Shown: positions 7,661-15,116 of the stretch, in pieces
Numbering within the stretch: the stretch's first letter is position 1
Layout of the letters: the number at the start of each line of letters is the position of its first letter
Origin: Acidobacteriota bacterium
GTDB taxonomy: Bacteria > Acidobacteriota > UBA4820 > DSQY01
Reading direction: 5' to 3'
Assembly: GCA_040752915.1 (NCBI GenBank)
Contig: JBFMHB010000018.1
Location: 1 to 46,065, forward strand
DNA length: 46,065 bases
Program-made: the position numbers and the translations under genes
The notes under the pieces: generated by a model
The model's input: the letters and a program-made list of their open reading frames with translations, nothing else
What the model was told of the DNA's origin: nothing
Database searches by the model: none

Positions 7661-8154
7661 ATTCTCCCCAGGATCTCCGTCGTCGCGTGGTTTTTCGGGT
7701 CGCCTACGATGGCCACCCGGCCGCCGTGAGCCCGGACGGCCTCCCGTTCGGGAACGGTCTCGGCCGTGTAGTCGGTGCCCTTGCAGTGGACGTCGGGTTC
7801 CAGGGCCTCGATGAGGGGGACCACGGTGTCCTCCGGAAAAACGGTCACGTAATCCACGCAGGCCAGCGAGGCCACGATCTCGGCACGGTCCGCCTCGGTC
7901 TGCAGGGGCCGTCCCTCGCCCTTGAGGCGGCGCACGGAGGCATCCGCGTTCACCGCCACCAGGAGGAGGTCTGCCTCGGCCTTGGCCCCCTGAAGGTACC
8001 GCACGTGGCCCACGTGGAGGAGATCGAAGCACCCGTTGGCGAGCGCCAGGGTCTTGCCCGAGCGGCTGGCGCGGGACAGGAGAACCTCGGCCTCCTGGCG
8101 CGTCAGGACTTTTCTGGCGACGGCTTCGGAGAAGCCGGTCCCGGGAGTCCCCAT
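7648..8154 (-). CDS. rfaE2: D-glycero-beta-D-manno-heptose 1-phosphate adenylyltransferase (RfaE2)
   Basis: This 168-residue nucleotidyltransferase makes ADP-heptose from heptose 1-phosphate for the lipopolysaccharide core. The HxGH motif is in GCFDLLHVGHVRYLQGAK (residues 41-58), and the other family blocks are VAVNADASVRRLKGEGRP and HCKGTDYT; the end has TTEILGRI. In E. coli this domain is the C-terminal half of HldE; here it is a separate gene. The start ATG at 8154 shares one base with the kinase stop (TGATG), so translation of the two is probably coupled. It is the last gene of the envelope operon. Confidence 0.92.
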   Translation of the reverse strand: MGTPGTGFSEAVARKVLTRQEAEVLLSRASRSGKTLALANGCFDLLHVGHVRYLQGAKAEADLLLVAVNADASVRRLKGEGRPLQTEADRAEIVASLACVDYVTVFPEDTVVPLIEALEPDVHCKGTDYTAETVPEREAVRAHGGRVAIVGDPKNHATTEILGRIARR

Positions 8155-9194
8155 CAGAGCCGCCCCTCCCCCCAGGCCTGGAGGGTCCGCTTCAATTCGA
8201 CCACACTCGTGGTGGCCGTGCCGTGCTTCTGGACCACGATGCCTCCCGCCACATTGGCCAGGGCGGCCGCCTCGAGAAAGGAGGCCCCGGAGCAGAGCGC
8301 AAGGACGTACGTGCTGATGACCGTGTCGCCCGCTCCCGTCACGTCCACCACCTGGTCGGAGCCGACGATCGGAAGGAGAACCGGCGGAGCCCCTTCCTCG
8401 AAAAGGGCCATCCCGCGGGCCCCCCGGGTCACGAGGAGGGCTTTCAAGCCCTGCCGGGCTCGAAGCGCCTCCCCCCTCACCGCCAGGCCGGCCTCGTCGT
8501 CTCCGGCCGGAGCGCCGCAGGCGTCGTCGAACTCCTCCTCGTTGGGCGTGGCCGTCGTGAGCCCGGAATAGCGGAGGAGGCCAAAGCGCGAGTCGAGGGC
8601 CACGATGGGGACCTTTTCCACGCAGTCCGGACTCCAGGCCGCCTCCACGAGCCCGTACCCGTAGTCCGAGAGAACCAGGGCCCGGGCCCCGCGCGCGGCC
8701 GCCTCCAGGCGCGTGCGAACCTGGGCCAGGAGGTCGCCGGGGAGGGCGTTCTCCTCGCCCGAATCCACGCGGACGAGCTGCTGGCGCGGCCCGTGGAGGG
8801 TGCCGGCGAGGACCCGAGTCTTGGTGGGCGTCTCCCATCCGGGTCGAGAAACGATCCCGTCCACGGACAACCCGCGCTCCCGGAAGAGGTCCAGGAGCTG
8901 GCGTCCTGTTTCGTCTTCCCCGGCGACGCCCACGGGCCGCACGTCGGCGCCGAGGGCGGCCAGGTTCCAGACGGTGTTGGCGGCGCATCCGGGCAGAAGG
9001 CGCGCGCGGGTGAGGCGGACGATGGGGACGGGCGCCTCCCGGGAGATGCGTTGGACGGCGCCGTACCAGAACCGGTCGAGGACGAGGTCGCCGAGGACGG
9101 CCACAGGGGTCCCCGCGAAGGCGTCCGCCACGTCGGCCAGGCGCCTCCACCTGTCTCGGAGATCCACGGTTTTCGCCGAAATTCCAGCACTCAT
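8154..9194 (-). CDS. rfaE1: D-glycero-beta-D-manno-heptose-7-phosphate kinase (RfaE1)
   Basis: A 346-residue PfkB-family sugar kinase that phosphorylates heptose 7-phosphate at C1. Visible blocks are GDLVLDRFWYGAVQRISREAPVP (about 35-57, sugar site), LPGCAANTVWNLAALGADV (the usual form has GGAANVA), and the catalytic VDVTGAGDTVIS near residue 285, whose Asp is the base. ATP-site sequence LVTRGARGMALFE precedes it. The length fits the N-terminal half of HldE. The ATG at 9194 forms a 4-nt overlap with the gmhB stop. Together with gmhB and rfaE2 it provides three consecutive steps to ADP-heptose. Confidence 0.92.
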   Translation of the reverse strand: MSAGISAKTVDLRDRWRRLADVADAFAGTPVAVLGDLVLDRFWYGAVQRISREAPVPIVRLTRARLLPGCAANTVWNLAALGADVRPVGVAGEDETGRQLLDLFRERGLSVDGIVSRPGWETPTKTRVLAGTLHGPRQQLVRVDSGEENALPGDLLAQVRTRLEAAARGARALVLSDYGYGLVEAAWSPDCVEKVPIVALDSRFGLLRYSGLTTATPNEEEFDDACGAPAGDDEAGLAVRGEALRARQGLKALLVTRGARGMALFEEGAPPVLLPIVGSDQVVDVTGAGDTVISTYVLALCSGASFLEAAALANVAGGIVVQKHGTATTSVVELKRTLQAWGEGRL

Positions 9195-9823
9195 GGGCGG
9201 CCCTCCCCGGACGTCCCCTCCGCCTTATGGGCCAGCCCCTCCTGCCCAAGGATCCAGCGCACCGCGCCGTACGCGTCCTCGGCCACATGGTCGGGCGTCA
9301 CCGTCCACTGGTCCCGCTGAAAGGCGTGTTCTCCTCGCCCGTAACCCGTGAGGACGAGAACTCCCTTGGCCCCCGCGGCCCGGGCGAAGCCCACGTCGCT
9401 GATCTTGTCCCCCACGACATAGCACCGTGCGAGGTCCAGCCCGAAGGCTTCCGCCCCCCGAAGGAGCATGCCCGGTCTGGGCTTGCGGCAGTCGCATGCC
9501 GTCCGGTAGGGCGCGGGGCCCACGGTGGGGTGGTGGGGGCAGTAGTACAGCGCGTCGAGGCGCGCGCCCAGCCGGGCGAGCAGGTCCTCCAGGCGCTTCA
9601 GGACCTGCAGGACCATCTCCTCGGTGAAGTAGCCGCGCGCCACCCCCGCCTGGTTGGTCGCCAGGATGGCGGGAACCCCGACCCGGTTCAGAAGGGCGAC
9701 CGCTTCGGCGGCACCGGGAATCAGGGCCAGTCGGTCGGGGTGGTTCACGTAGCCCACCTCCTCGGTCAGGGTTCCATCGCGGTCGAAGAAGACCGCCCAC
9801 CGGCCGCCGCCGCTCCTCTCCAT
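9191..9823 (-). CDS. gmhB: D-glycero-beta-D-manno-heptose 1,7-bisphosphate 7-phosphatase
   Basis: A 210-residue HAD phosphatase removing the 7-phosphate of heptose bisphosphate. The nucleophile motif is FFDRDGTLTEE near the N-terminus. Motif II is ATNQAGVARGYF, the structural zinc site is CPHHP...CDCRKPRPGM, and the acidic motif is VGDKISDVGFA. This zinc-site arrangement is characteristic of GmhB. The ATG at 9823 is chosen because AAGGAG stands 6 nt upstream; in-frame codons upstream give an arginine-rich leader with no family resemblance. It lies 56 nt after the acyltransferase and overlaps rfaE1 by 4 nt. Confidence 0.93.
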   Translation of the reverse strand: MERSGGGRWAVFFDRDGTLTEEVGYVNHPDRLALIPGAAEAVALLNRVGVPAILATNQAGVARGYFTEEMVLQVLKRLEDLLARLGARLDALYYCPHHPTVGPAPYRTACDCRKPRPGMLLRGAEAFGLDLARCYVVGDKISDVGFARAAGAKGVLVLTGYGRGEHAFQRDQWTVTPDHVAEDAYGAVRWILGQEGLAHKAEGTSGEGRP

Positions 9824-9879
9824 CCGCCACTCCTTCGCAGAAGGACAGTATGCCGGATGGAGGGCCAATCGGGAATGGG

Positions 9880-10788
9880 TCAGGGCCCGTCGTCGGGGCC
9901 GTCGGGACGGGTCCGCCACCGCCGGTGCATCCAGAACCAGGCCCCGGGGCAGGCGCGGACCGCCTCTTCGATGCGGGCCGTCGCCGCCGCCGTCACCGAG
10001 ATGGCGTCGGCCTCGGGGTCTCCCGTGGAGGGCGCCTCGATGGGAGGGCCGTAGACGATCCGGTACCAGCCGCCTTCCTCCGGGAACGCAAAGACGGGAA
10101 GGACGGCCGCCCCGGTCCGCACGGCGAGGCTGCCCAGGACGGGCGTGGTGGCCGCGGGGCGGCCGAAGAAGGGAACGAAGACCCGGCCCGGCTCCCCGAA
10201 ATTCTGGTCGATGACGAGGGCGATGCCCCGGCCCTCGCGCAGGCCCTTGACCATCTCCCGCACGGCCCGTCTCTTGTGGATGACCCGGTTCCCCGTGCTC
10301 TCGCGCCGCCGGGCGAGGAAGGCCTCCAGCCTGGGGTTATCCAGGGGCCGGGTAATCATCCAGAGAGGATAGCCGAGGGCCGCCTGGAGAAGGGCGACCC
10401 TCTCCCAGTTCCCGAAATGGGCGGAAACGAGAAAATACCCTCGACCCGCCTCGGCGGCGGCCCTCAGGTGCTCGAGGCCCTCGAATCGGCAGCGGCCCAG
10501 CAGGGCCGTGGGCGGCTCCTTGTGCTCCAAGATCTCCACGAGAAGCCGGCCAAGATGAGAGAAAGCACCCCTGGCGACAGCCCGGCGCTCCCGGGAGGAA
10601 AGGGCGGGGAGGGCGCGCTCCAGGTTATGCAGGGCCACTCGGCGGTGGCGGGCGTCCAGGAGGTAGACGGCCGACCCGAGGGCCCGCCCCAGGGAGCGGC
10701 GCGTGGCAGGGGTGAGCCGGGAGACCAGGTGGGCCAGGGACTGCACCGCGGCGAACTCGACGGCCCAGCGGGCGGACTTAAAGGACAC
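9880..10788 (-). CDS. Lipid A biosynthesis lauroyl/myristoyl-type acyltransferase (LpxL/HtrB family)
   Basis: A 302-residue membrane-associated enzyme expected to add a secondary acyl chain to lipid A. The catalytic HxxxxE is in SAHFGNWERVALLQ, followed by RPLDNPRLEAFLARRRESTGNRVI, IALVIDQNFGEPGRVFVPFFGRPAATTP and the late block PGAWFWMHRRWRTRP, all typical of the family. The start is GTG at 10788 (VSFKSARWAVEF), which has GGAG 7 nt upstream and overlaps the tmk stop by 11 nt. Reading from the more distant upstream start would run through tmk in another frame. Its position between tmk and the heptose genes supports a lipopolysaccharide role. Confidence 0.9.
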   Translation of the reverse strand: MSFKSARWAVEFAAVQSLAHLVSRLTPATRRSLGRALGSAVYLLDARHRRVALHNLERALPALSSRERRAVARGAFSHLGRLLVEILEHKEPPTALLGRCRFEGLEHLRAAAEAGRGYFLVSAHFGNWERVALLQAALGYPLWMITRPLDNPRLEAFLARRRESTGNRVIHKRRAVREMVKGLREGRGIALVIDQNFGEPGRVFVPFFGRPAATTPVLGSLAVRTGAAVLPVFAFPEEGGWYRIVYGPPIEAPSTGDPEADAISVTAAATARIEEAVRACPGAWFWMHRRWRTRPDGPDDGP

Positions 10789-11404
10789 CGCGATTCTCCA
10801 GGAGCGCGAGGATTCGCCGGTGAACCGTTTCCACGCCCCCCGAGGCGTCCACGGGGTGAATCCGCTCGGGGAATTCGGCGGCCAGCGCCTCGTACCCTCT
10901 CGCCACCCTCCCGTGGAACTCCATGGACTCGTCCTCGAACCTTCCCTCCCGGCTCGCCCTCGCCCCGTTCCTCGCCCGGGCTCGGGAAAGGCCCTCCTCT
11001 GGAGGGAGGCGAAGGTAGAGCGTGAGGTCCGGCTCCAGCCCTTCGGTGGCCGCAAGGTGGACCGCCTCCACCACCTCCCTCGGAAGGCCCCTCCCGAAGG
11101 CCTGGTACGCACGGGTCGCATCCCCGTACCGATCGCAGAGGACCCATACCCCCCGCGCCAGGGCGGGACGGATCACCCGGGCCACGTGCTCCGCGCGCTC
11201 GGCGCCGTAGAGAAGGAGTTCGCACCGGGAACTGGGGGAGTACTCGCCGGAGAGGAGCAGGTGCCTCAAGGCCCCCCCCACCGGAGAGCCGCCGGGCTCA
11301 CGCGTGAGCAGCACCTCCCGCCCTCGGCTCCGCAAAGCGTCGGCCAGCAGGGACGCCTGCGTCGACTTGCCGCTCCCCTCGATGCCCTCCAGCGTCAGGA
11401 ACAC
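10778..11404 (-). CDS. tmk: Thymidylate kinase
   Basis: A 208-residue enzyme phosphorylating dTMP to dTDP. The N-terminus VFLTLEGIEGSGKSTQASLLADAL carries the P-loop (residues 7-14). The dTMP-binding DR motif is CDRYGDATRAYQ, and LTREPGGSPVGGALRHLLL is the usual second block. I place the start at GTG 11404, not the ATG at 11467, because GGGGAGG lies 7 nt upstream and the protein then begins exactly like other Tmk proteins. It heads the envelope operon, with acyltransferase, gmhB and rfaE genes following with overlaps or short gaps. Confidence 0.93.
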   Translation of the reverse strand: MFLTLEGIEGSGKSTQASLLADALRSRGREVLLTREPGGSPVGGALRHLLLSGEYSPSSRCELLLYGAERAEHVARVIRPALARGVWVLCDRYGDATRAYQAFGRGLPREVVEAVHLAATEGLEPDLTLYLRLPPEEGLSRARARNGARASREGRFEDESMEFHGRVARGYEALAAEFPERIHPVDASGGVETVHRRILALLENRGVL

Positions 11405-11707
11405 GACCGGGCCTCCCCTCCCGAAGGCCCGCCGCGGAGCCCCCGCCGGCGCGCCCTCGTGATCCATGGTACCAGATGCGGCCCTGGACTCCCTCCGTTG
11501 AGGGCCGGGAGCGTTTCGAAATTCCACTTATCACATGGGGCATATCCCCCAACACTTGGGGCATATGGCCTTCGCGAGGTTTCTGACCCCGCCGGCCCGG
11601 CGACCGGCGCGGCCGCGGAGTGTATGTTTCCTTCGGAGCCCGTCCGCTTCCGTTCCGTCGGCCCGACCGAGGGGCCGAAACCATCGGTTCGGGCCCGGGG
11701 GAAGATC
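11405..11707. other. Divergent intergenic region holding a GGGGCATAT direct repeat
   Basis: About 300 nt separate tmk (leftward) from a small rightward gene. The copies TGGGGCATAT at 11536-11545 and 11557-11566 are identical and start exactly 21 nt apart, two helical turns, so one face of the DNA could carry two protein contacts. The second copy includes the palindrome CATATG. A TATGTT at about 11622 could be a -10 for the rightward gene, but its -35 is poor. Confidence 0.45.
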
Positions 11708-11983
11708 ATGCGGATTCAGCTCAAGGATTCCATCACTTCGGAAGCCCTTCTGGAGGATCTGGTCCAAGCCTCCTTTTCCGTCTTCGAATGCCACTGTTCG
11801 CCCGGGCTTCGGGACGATCTTCGGATGGGATTGTACGTGGCTCTCCGCCAGGTGCTGAGCGCGGATCTCGTGAAGCGCTCCGCCTGCGGCAACCTGCCCG
11901 ATTGCGCCGACCTTCCCGAGGACACGGCCTTTCCCCCTACGGAACGGTACGCGCGACCCCACCACTCGATGCACCGCGCCTGA
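11708..11983 (+). CDS. Small protein of unknown function
   Basis: A 91-residue protein starting MRIQLKDSITSEALLEDLVQ at an ATG preceded by GGGGGAAG. It is predicted to be mostly helical in its first 60 residues, with Cys at FECHCSP and later SACGNLPDCADLPEDTA. I recognise no family. The reverse strand is also open over this stretch, so it could be a false call, but the sensible start, purine-rich ribosome site and amino-acid balance favour a gene. It converges on hemB, whose stop lies 56 nt beyond. Confidence 0.45.
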   Translation: MRIQLKDSITSEALLEDLVQASFSVFECHCSPGLRDDLRMGLYVALRQVLSADLVKRSACGNLPDCADLPEDTAFPPTERYARPHHSMHRA

Positions 11984-12038
11984 AGCGCCCGCCCCCGGCG
12001 CGGGCTGCCGCACCACGTCCCGCCGCGCTCCCGCAGGC

Positions 12039-13073
12039 TCACTTCCGCCTTCGGGTTCCCTGGCCGTCCTCGCGGCGGAGCAGGGCCGCCGCCTCCTTGG
12101 CGAAGTACGTGAGAACGATGGACGCCCCGGCCCGCTTGATGGCCGTGAGGGATTCCATCATGGCCCGATCGTGGTCGATCCAGCCGAGCCGCGCGGCGGC
12201 CTTGATCATGGCGTATTCCCCGCTCACGTTGTAGGCCGCCACGGGCATCTGGAAGGTCTCCTTCACCCGCCGGATCACGTCCAGATAAGGCAGGGCGGGC
12301 TTCACCATGACAATGTCCGCCCCTTCCTCGATGTCGAGGGCCACCTCTCGGAGGGCCTCTTCCGAGTTGGCCGGGTCCATCTGGTAGGAGCGCCGGTCTC
12401 CGAACTGCGGCGTCGAATCGGCCGCGTCCCGGAAGGGGCCATAGAAGGCTGAGGCGTACTTGGCCGAGTAGGCCAGGATGGGAACCCGCTCGAACCCGGC
12501 CCCGTCGAGGGACGCGCGGATGGCCCCCACCCGGCCGTCCATCATGTCCGAGGGCGCCACCACGTCCGCTCCGGCCTCGGCGTGGGACAGGGCGGTCTTG
12601 CAGTGGATGGCCACGCCCGGATCGTTGAGGATCCGCCCCTCGGCGACGGGGGCGCAGTGTCCGTGGTCCGTGTACTCGCACAGGCACACGTCGGTGATCA
12701 CGAGGAGGTCGGCGCCGAAGGCTTTCTTGGCCGCTCGGATGCCCTTCTGAATGATGCCCTGGGGGGCGTAGGCCTCCCGGCCGAGGGGATCCTTCCTCGA
12801 AGGAATGCCGAAGAGGATCACCGACCGGACCCCGAGGGAGAGGACCTCTTCCATCTCCCTCAGGCCCTGATCCACCGACTGGCGGAAGACGCCCGGCATG
12901 GATCCCACCTCCTGCCGGACCTTGGAGCCCTCGCACAGAAACATGGGGTATACGAAATCCTTCGGGAAGAGCCTCGTCTCCTCCACCATGGACCTCAGGA
13001 TCGGGTTTTCGCGGAGCCTTCGGGGGCGGTGCGTCAGCTCGAGATGAACCTCATAGGTCGTCGACTTCGCCAT
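12039..13073 (-). CDS. hemB: Delta-aminolevulinic acid dehydratase (porphobilinogen synthase)
   Basis: A 344-residue cytoplasmic enzyme joining two 5-aminolevulinate molecules to porphobilinogen in haem synthesis. The zinc site [13 protein letters not shown] is complete (C130, C132, C140), so this is the zinc-dependent class. Schiff-base lysines are K205 in [17 protein letters not shown] and K258 in [16 protein letters not shown] near the N-terminus is the family start region. The ATG has GGGGAGG 5 nt upstream, inside the 3' end of a Cys-rich mini-protein gene that overlaps by 23 nt. hemW, a later haem-related gene, lies far away at 38976. Confidence 0.96.
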   Translation of the reverse strand: MAKSTTYEVHLELTHRPRRLRENPILRSMVEETRLFPKDFVYPMFLCEGSKVRQEVGSMPGVFRQSVDQGLREMEEVLSLGVRSVILFGIPSRKDPLGREAYAPQGIIQKGIRAAKKAFGADLLVITDVCLCEYTDHGHCAPVAEGRILNDPGVAIHCKTALSHAEAGADVVAPSDMMDGRVGAIRASLDGAGFERVPILAYSAKYASAFYGPFRDAADSTPQFGDRRSYQMDPANSEEALREVALDIEEGADIVMVKPALPYLDVIRRVKETFQMPVAAYNVSGEYAMIKAAARLGWIDHDRAMMESLTAIKRAGASIVLTYFAKEAAALLRREDGQGTRRRK

Positions 13074-13281
13074 CTTCGCCTCCCCAGAAAAACTCGTTCG
13101 CGCAGTGCCGGCCGCAGAAGTCCTTGCCGCCGTATTGGTACCGGCATTCGTCGCACACGAATTTGTGGCACATGGGACACTTGCTCATGTGGAGCCAGAA
13201 GCCCTTGACGCCGCAGAGGTCGCACGCCTCTCCGGGCTCCCCTTTGGGCTTGGCTTCCTCTTCATCCTCCCAGTTGCCCAT
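13051..13281 (-). CDS. Eight-cysteine zinc-ribbon/finger mini-protein upstream of hemB
   Basis: A 76-residue protein with an acidic first 19 residues and then eight cysteines: C20/C23 (CDLC), C35/C38 (CPMC), C43/C46 (CDEC) and C56/C60 (CGRHC), with His at 31, 39 and 59. The spacing suggests two zinc sites, possibly interleaved as in RING/LIM-like treble clefs. The ATG at 13281 is supported by AAGGAGG five bases upstream; an ATG six codons earlier is weaker. Its 3' end overlaps hemB by 23 nt, so hemB translation may depend on it. Function is unknown. A zinc chaperone or protein-protein adaptor are guesses. Confidence 0.7.
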   Translation of the reverse strand: MGNWEDEEEAKPKGEPGEACDLCGVKGFWLHMSKCPMCHKFVCDECRYQYGGKDFCGRHCANEFFWGGEDGEVDDL

Positions 13282-13368
13282 AGAGGCCTCCTTTCCCACC
13301 CTACAACGGCCCGGCCGTCCGCCGCAACCGGAGCATCGGAAAGGGGCGCAGGGAGGATGGAGGAAGGG

Positions 13369-14880
13369 TCAGGAAGCGGCGCCGGTACGATCGCCGTCGA
13401 ACACGGCTTCAAAGTCCCGGTGGGAGGAGAGGAAGGCCTCCAGGACGGAGGGATCGAAGTGGACCGGCAGGACCCGGCCGTCCCCTTTCGCCAGCACCTC
13501 CAAGGCCTCCTGGTGAGAGTACCCCTTTTTGTAGGGTCGTTCGGTCCGGAGCGCGTCGTAGACGTCGGCCAGCTTGACGATCCTCGCCTCGAGGGGGATC
13601 CGCTCCGCGGCCAGGCCGTCGGGATAGCCCGTGCCGTCGAAATTCTCGTGATGGTGCCGCGCGATCCGTGCGGCCATGGCCAGTTGAGGCGAATGGCCGA
13701 GGAGCCGGGCGCCGTTCACGGTGTGGGCCCGCACCCGCTCCCACTCCCCGGGATCGAGAGGCCCCCGCTTGTTGAGCAGGGAGCCCGGAAGAGTCAGTTT
13801 GCCCACGTCATGGAGCTGGGCGCAGTGCGAGATCCACCGCACGAATCGTGAACTTTGCCCGAGAAGCCGGGAGAGATTCCGGGCGTATGTGTTGAGGCGG
13901 CGCACGTGGCCGGCCGTGGTCGAATCGTGGAATTCGGCGGCCAGGGCCAGGGCCTCCATGGCCTGGAAGTTGGCCTCCTCGGTCTTCCTCGCCTCCCGCC
14001 AGATGCGGCGAAAGACGGACCACTGGCGGAGGGAGGCCTGAAGGAGAGGCAGGTCATGGATGGTCACCTCCCACGGATATCCGGCCGCCAGGAGGGCGTC
14101 GTCCTCCCGGAAGATGGCGGCGAAGTTGGGCAGGGAAAGCTCTGGACTCACGCCGAGGACGGCCTTCAGGCGGCCCGGAAGGGGCGCGTTGCATATGAAG
14201 CGGCCCGGGGCGATGGCGTACGGGCGGAGGAGCTTCTCCAGCTCCCCCGATGGACACCGCGTCACGAGGCTGTGCCAATCGCCGTTGGTGCGATAGCAGG
14301 CGATGCCGTGGCGGCGGCCCCGGATGACCGCCGACCCCCAGATAAAGCTCGGCCGTTGAGGGGTCCCTTCCCTCGGGCTCAGGAGAACGGAGGCCATGCG
14401 CGCCGCGAGGTCCTCGGGCCTCCAGTCCGCCACGATCTGATCGGCGTACGTCTCGGTGAAGCCACTCAGTTCGTCGAGGTGGAAGTAGGCAAGCCGGAGG
14501 CGGTCCGCCAAGGCCTTGGTCTTGAGGAGGGACCGGACCCGGGCCGTCACCTGCGGCATGCTGAGCGGCCCGAGGAGTACGTCATCGGGGTAGAAGACAC
14601 CTTCCGTCACATCGCTCTCGCGCCCCTCCCGGGCCAGAAGGAGGACCGGCACATTCCGGTCCGCCTGAAGGGCCGAGAGTTGCTCGAAGAACGGCCGGCT
14701 CCCGTTCCCTCGGGGGCAAGAGCCCAGCACGACCAGGTCGGGAAGGCAGGTCTCGATCTCCGACACCGCCTGGGCGGGGCTGGTTGCCGGGATGACTTGC
14801 CGGCCTTCGGAGGCCAGCCATGCCGTCAAGGTCTTCGCGTGGTCGGCGTTTCCATCCAGAACGAGTATCCGATGGCTCAC
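13369..14880 (-). CDS. HD-GYP domain protein with a degenerate receiver domain
   Basis: A 503-residue cytoplasmic protein. Residues 4-120 resemble a response-regulator receiver (RILVLDGNADHAKTL...), but the site of phosphorylation reads DLVVLGS, with Gly at 53 where Asp is expected. The region of the conserved Lys also reads LLGPL. The middle (130-300) is an unassigned domain. Residues 310-500 are HD-GYP: HD at 357-358 in CAQLHDVGK, then RHHHENFDGTGYPDGL at 408-422 with an intact GYP. Such proteins hydrolyse cyclic di-GMP. The GTG at 14880 has a purine run GGGGAGGGGGG 9 nt upstream. It has its own strong promoter and a 150-nt leader. Confidence 0.85.
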   Translation of the reverse strand: MSHRILVLDGNADHAKTLTAWLASEGRQVIPATSPAQAVSEIETCLPDLVVLGSCPRGNGSRPFFEQLSALQADRNVPVLLLAREGRESDVTEGVFYPDDVLLGPLSMPQVTARVRSLLKTKALADRLRLAYFHLDELSGFTETYADQIVADWRPEDLAARMASVLLSPREGTPQRPSFIWGSAVIRGRRHGIACYRTNGDWHSLVTRCPSGELEKLLRPYAIAPGRFICNAPLPGRLKAVLGVSPELSLPNFAAIFREDDALLAAGYPWEVTIHDLPLLQASLRQWSVFRRIWREARKTEEANFQAMEALALAAEFHDSTTAGHVRRLNTYARNLSRLLGQSSRFVRWISHCAQLHDVGKLTLPGSLLNKRGPLDPGEWERVRAHTVNGARLLGHSPQLAMAARIARHHHENFDGTGYPDGLAAERIPLEARIVKLADVYDALRTERPYKKGYSHQEALEVLAKGDGRVLPVHFDPSVLEAFLSSHRDFEAVFDGDRTGAAS

Positions 14881-15033
14881 GTCGTCGAGCCCCCCTCCCC
14901 GCCAGTTCCTGCCTCGCTCGGCCCCACCGTGGTCTCTCCCCCCAGGCGGCGGGGGCATCCGGCGCGGTTTTCCCTCTTGCCGGACCGTTCTCCCCAAGAA
15001 ATTGTGAACGATCTACCCTCCTTGACTTTGGAA

Positions 15034-15062
15034 AGTATAGGGCAGGAACAGAATGATTTCAA
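15034..15062 (-). promoter_or_regulatory. Sigma70 promoter of the HD-GYP gene, with a long leader
   Basis: On the minus strand TTGAAA (15057-15062) is separated by exactly 17 nt from TATACT (15034-15039). This predicts a transcript start near 15027 and a leader of about 150 nt before the GTG at 14880. The leader is GC-rich with several possible stems, one around 14950-14980. No complete known riboswitch could be read from it. Confidence 0.7.
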
Positions 15063-15116
15063 CTGGGCAAAACGATAACCTGGTTACCAAGAAGGAGGTC
15101 GTTTCGTGAACTCTGT

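Noticed and set aside
11531-12016. Minus-strand frame opposite the small unknown gene
   Set aside because: No ribosome site or coherent composition; the plus-strand reading is better, though only moderately.
14881-15033. Full cobalamin or c-di-GMP (GEMM) riboswitch
   Set aside because: Only scattered strings match; required conserved cores are not present, so I keep it only as a structured leader.
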